From: Helicobacteraceae bacterium
GTDB taxonomy: Bacteria > Campylobacterota > Campylobacteria > Campylobacterales > Sulfurimonadaceae
NCBI GenBank assembly: GCA_013138865.1
Contig: WTBY01000035.1
Span: 1-43,631, forward strand
Reading direction: 5' to 3'
DNA: 43,631 nt
In this document: positions 40,505 to 43,631 of the stretch, piece by piece
How the letters are laid out: the number at the start of each line of letters is the position of its first letter
How positions within the stretch are numbered: the first letter of the stretch is position 1
Notes under the pieces: model-generated
The model's database searches: none
The model's input: only the letters and a program-made list of their open reading frames with translations
What the model was told of the DNA's origin: nothing
Made by a program: the position numbers and the translations under genes

Positions 40505-42613
40505 TTATATATTAAAATCTGCACCAGCAGTTACAGTGCCTACAGTTGTGAAATCTCCACCAGTTCCATTGTTCTTACCTAGGTTATCTGTATCATCAAA
40601 TGGTAAGTATATTAATGGATTAGGTATAGTTCCTTCATCTATTAGTGGTTGCAAGTTTCTTGGATAACCTAGTTGATTTACAAACAAGTTTCTATTTGAT
40701 TCTTGTGAGAAGTCTATGTAGTCTGTTGTGAAGTAGATGCTTGCAATATCTGTTACTGCACCATTAATAAAAGATGTCCCATTAAAGTATCCACCAATAC
40801 AAGGTCTGTCTGATAATGTTAAACTATATGTATCATCAACGTATGTAGACCAAGTAGCATTAGAAACACCATCTATGTACATACTTCTATTTGCTGAATT
40901 AGTTAAGTCAAAACTCAACATCACTGTATGAAATGAATTAATAGTTAATGCACTTGATTGTACTAACATTATTTGACTATTTGATGCATTATTTACAATA
41001 CATTGTATTAATTCTCCACTGGAAAAGCTCAAATTGAATGATTGCATTACTCCATCGTTGTTTTTAAAGTTTAAAAATATATCACTAAGTGTACCACTCT
41101 TATCCGAGAATCCTATCACAACACTAGCTGTCTTTGGAGTAGAACTTTCAAGTACTGTTGTTTTCGATAAATTTCCATCTTTTGCTACAGCACCAAAATC
41201 TGCACTCCTAGCAATATACTCACTAGCACCTCTAGCACCAACTAAACCTCCACCATTCAACGTAAAATCTCCACCACTACCATAATTCTTAGTTGGCGAT
41301 GAAGCATCTATTGGCATACATATAAGTGGGTTAGTTCCTAGCGTACTCATAGCGGTTCTTACTGGTATAGGTTTGTTCGTTTCTGAGTTCCAAAAAGGGT
41401 TCTCTGTTGCTAGGTCTATGTAGCTTGTGTCGAAATATAGTTCTCCTATTGAGCCATTTGAATATATTGTAGACAGCCTATTCATCCAGAAGCTAAATAC
41501 ATCGCTAAAGAAAATGTTTTCATCTAAGAATGTTATCTCGTTAATACTTATTGATATGCCATTTACTATAAACCTTGTTTTTGTGTTGTCAGTCAAGTCT
41601 ACTGATAATGTAAATGTATATAATCTACTAAATGGAAAGGAGCCGATATCAGTGCTTAAGTTTAAAATTTCACTGCCTGCACTATTTACGGCATATAGAT
41701 TAAACCTTTCATTCACAACTGTAATATTTAGTCTAGTTGTTCCACCACTGTTGTGACCCTCAAAAACTCCACCGTATTCTCCTGCGTCCATCTTACAATT
41801 AAATGATATTGTCATTTGCTTCCCATCACTAATTGGGGAGGGAGCTAAGTACATATAATCATCAACCCCATCAAACAACGAAGCCACACAATTATCTTGA
41901 TTAGCACCTCTATCTGCTGTCTCTATAAGACCATTCTGTATAAAGTTACCACCAGTACCTTCGTTGATATGTGCTGTTGCTTTATCTGTCATAGGTAGGT
42001 ACAGGATAGGATTTAGACTTGCTAATCCATCTGCTGGTTTACCTTCTGCTGTGATAAATAGTCTTCTGTTAGCTTCTATAGATAAATCTCTGTATGTGTA
42101 GTCTAGGAATATGTTTGAGAGTCTGCATCTACTTATAGTTGTTCCGCCCGTCCAGTTATTTATATTAAATACTGTACTTTGAAAACCCAGAATACCTCCA
42201 GTAACAAATGTGTTTACAGTTGGTGTTAGTTCTGTGTCATTCATAAATAATTTAAATGAATTTACATCATCCATATTCCCAGAAACAGTTATTGTAGCAA
42301 ATGTATCTATTGCCATTCCAGCAAATGTAATGTAACACTTCAGAGTACCTACTGAGTCTGTCATATATAATACTATTATATTTGCAGGAGTTGTATATGT
42401 AATATTGATATTATCAGAAGAGTAAAGATAAAGTATACTATCCCCAGTATGGTATGCTGTACAACTAAAAGTAAAGACCTTGCCATTAACATTCCCAACT
42501 AAGTCACTACTTCTTGAAAGGTAGTCGGTATCTCCATCTAGTGATATACCTTCTGGTGGTACTGCTTCTCTAGCATCCAGTGATAAGTCTGAATTAAAGT
42601 CCTTGCCTATCAT
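40505..42613 (-). CDS. Tail spike/adhesin with three LamG-like repeats (702 aa)
   Basis: Three tandem units of about 215 residues each hold a concanavalin/LamG-like sandwich (for example FDGVDDYMYL and MTISFNCKMDAG) and end with related strings NPILYLPM, NPLICMPI and NPLIYLPF followed by GTGGDF-type motifs. Such domains bind glycans and suggest receptor recognition. It overlaps the fibre stop by 4 nt (ATGA), so the two are coupled. No lyase or glycosidase motif is visible. Confidence 0.82.
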   Translation of the reverse strand: MIGKDFNSDLSLDAREAVPPEGISLDGDTDYLSRSSDLVGNVNGKVFTFSCTAYHTGDSILYLYSSDNINITYTTPANIIVLYMTDSVGTLKCYITFAGMAIDTFATITVSGNMDDVNSFKLFMNDTELTPTVNTFVTGGILGFQSTVFNINNWTGGTTISRCRLSNIFLDYTYRDLSIEANRRLFITAEGKPADGLASLNPILYLPMTDKATAHINEGTGGNFIQNGLIETADRGANQDNCVASLFDGVDDYMYLAPSPISDGKQMTISFNCKMDAGEYGGVFEGHNSGGTTRLNITVVNERFNLYAVNSAGSEILNLSTDIGSFPFSRLYTFTLSVDLTDNTKTRFIVNGISISINEITFLDENIFFSDVFSFWMNRLSTIYSNGSIGELYFDTSYIDLATENPFWNSETNKPIPVRTAMSTLGTNPLICMPIDASSPTKNYGSGGDFTLNGGGLVGARGASEYIARSADFGAVAKDGNLSKTTVLESSTPKTASVVIGFSDKSGTLSDIFLNFKNNDGVMQSFNLSFSSGELIQCIVNNASNSQIMLVQSSALTINSFHTVMLSFDLTNSANRSMYIDGVSNATWSTYVDDTYSLTLSDRPCIGGYFNGTSFINGAVTDIASIYFTTDYIDFSQESNRNLFVNQLGYPRNLQPLIDEGTIPNPLIYLPFDDTDNLGKNNGTGGDFTTVGTVTAGADFNI

Positions 42614-43631
42614 GCAATAATCCCTGTATGCTTTCCATACAATATAGCTCCAACTTTCTTAAACTCTAGTATATCAGTAGTGTTTAGTGTAGGTTCTGCT
42701 TGACCAACTGAAACCCAAGTAATCGTAGGATATGTTGGAGTAAATCCACCATTAGTTAAGTGGTACTCAACTGACTCTCCACTTATTAAATCATCTACTA
42801 TTGTAAAGTCTGCTGTAGCTGTATATGTTTGTATTGAAGAGTTAGCACCAAGTGTTAATGTTCCTGCCGTTACTTCTTCTTTAAGGATACCAGTGAATGA
42901 TGGATTTGTAAACATTGTAGCTTTACTTTCGTTAGCTACATTGCCTAGTCCTACATCAGCACTGGTTAATACAATATCTCCAGTTCTTCCTGATACGCTT
43001 GTCACTGAACCATTAGTTACTGTGAAGTCAAAGAATGTAGCATCTGTATATAAGATTCTATATGTATCTACTTCTGCAACCGAACCAGTTAAAGTAATAC
43101 TAGCTATACCATTTCCTGTATCTCCTGTATCTCCTTTACCAAAGTCTGCTCCTAATGACCAGTCTCCTGATGTTGCACTGTTCTTGAAATAGATTAATGA
43201 TTCATCTGTAGCAAAGTAGCTGAAGCCAGTAGGCTGAGTATCATATACTCCTCTATCTGCTATTAGTCCTTGTGCATTAACAATGAATGGGTCTCCCTTT
43301 TCTCCAGTGGCTCCAACTGGAACTCCTATTGTCATGATTCCTGTTGTTGGATTATAACTAGCACTGGCTGGACTTCCTGCTATTAGAGTGCTTGCTGTTG
43401 CTGTCATGTCTAACACTTGCTGTGCTATGTCTGCTTTCTCTGTAGTGATTACCACATCTGCATTAGTTGTTACCACATCTGCATTTGTAGCTACCCTGTC
43501 TAAAGCAGTCTGAACTGCATCTGCACTTGTCAATACTGCATTGTCATTGGTTGTGACTACGTATGCTTGATAGGTAGCATCATAGCTAATTACATTTGTT
43601 TCTATTGTTTCTACGTTTGTTTCTATAGCAA
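42610..43631 (-). CDS. Tail fibre protein, main part (continues at 1-218)
   Basis: The fibre has a repeated, coiled start (TNADVVTTNADVV), collagen-like GATGEKGDP and KGDTGDTGNG, then SGRTGDIVLTSADVGLGNVA, a classic fibre motif, and a beta-rich C-terminus. Within the linear window it seems to start at TTG 43533, but the frame is open to the edge and joins 1-218, giving 370 aa. The N-terminal part is therefore missing if the circle is not closed. Its stop overlaps the LamG-adhesin start. Confidence 0.88.
   Translation of the reverse strand, partial: AIETNVETIETNVISYDATYQAYVVTTNDNAVLTSADAVQTALDRVATNADVVTTNADVVITTEKADIAQQVLDMTATASTLIAGSPASASYNPTTGIMTIGVPVGATGEKGDPFIVNAQGLIADRGVYDTQPTGFSYFATDESLIYFKNSATSGDWSLGADFGKGDTGDTGNGIASITLTGSVAEVDTYRILYTDATFFDFTVTNGSVTSVSGRTGDIVLTSADVGLGNVANESKATMFTNPSFTGILKEEVTAGTLTLGANSSIQTYTATADFTIVDDLISGESVEYHLTNGGFTPTYPTITWVSVGQAEPTLNTTDILEFKKVGAILYGKHTGIIA
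43505..43631. repeat. Terminal direct repeat, right copy
   Basis: Exact copy of 1-127; see the left copy. The fibre reading frame continues through the repeat on joining, as expected for an assembly overlap. Confidence 0.93.

Overview
This window is a complete, circularly assembled genome of an N4-like podovirus with an unusually small genome. The last 127 bases (43505-43631) repeat the first 127 exactly, so the unique circle is 43,504 bp. The DNA is AT-rich, with roughly 36% G+C judged by eye. Essentially every convincing gene is on the minus strand. A lipobox lipoprotein, an M15 peptidase and a holin-like protein point to a Gram-negative host, but nothing in the sequence names the host. I found no tRNA gene, integrase or CRISPR array.

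Read leftward in transcription order, an early region starts near 22.0 kb. It has a tiny membrane peptide, two small HTH-like proteins and a split T7-type RNA polymerase (20427-21347 plus 19396-20430) that ends in an intrinsic terminator. A hairpin promoter candidate and a run of mostly unrecognised small genes follow (19.1-15.8 kb). Next come replication and nucleotide genes: primase/helicase-like protein, GIY-YIG nuclease, ThyX, FEN-like exonuclease, Sak4-like ATPase, HNH endonuclease, SSB-like protein, MazG-like protein, NrdA and NrdB. A second intrinsic terminator lies at 4.18 kb. No DNA polymerase gene was recognised.

The late region starts at 4.08 kb behind an inverted repeat that encloses a TATAAT box. 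It runs leftward through the joined ends to 22.9 kb. It holds TerS, TerL (interrupted by a group I intron that carries a homing endonuclease), connector-like proteins, a collagen-like tail fibre crossing the window ends, a LamG-repeat adhesin, other virion proteins, portal, an acidic scaffold-like protein, an N4-gp56-type capsid protein and three internal proteins. A 2041-residue virion protein and a lysis cassette finish it. The gene order from portal to giant protein matches N4.

The centrepiece is that giant protein (24280-30405). It carries a second set of single-subunit RNA polymerase motifs, preceded by a GIY-YIG-like segment and glycine-rich hydrophobic stretches. By analogy with N4, it would be injected with the DNA, recognise single-stranded hairpin promoters, and transcribe the early genes, including the split polymerase. 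Two intergenic hairpins with purine three-base loops (22572-22584 and 19235-19249) resemble N4 virion-polymerase promoters on the correct strand. This puts an N4-style transcription programme into a genome much smaller than the roughly 59-80 kb usual for that group, with a virion polymerase little over half the length of N4's.
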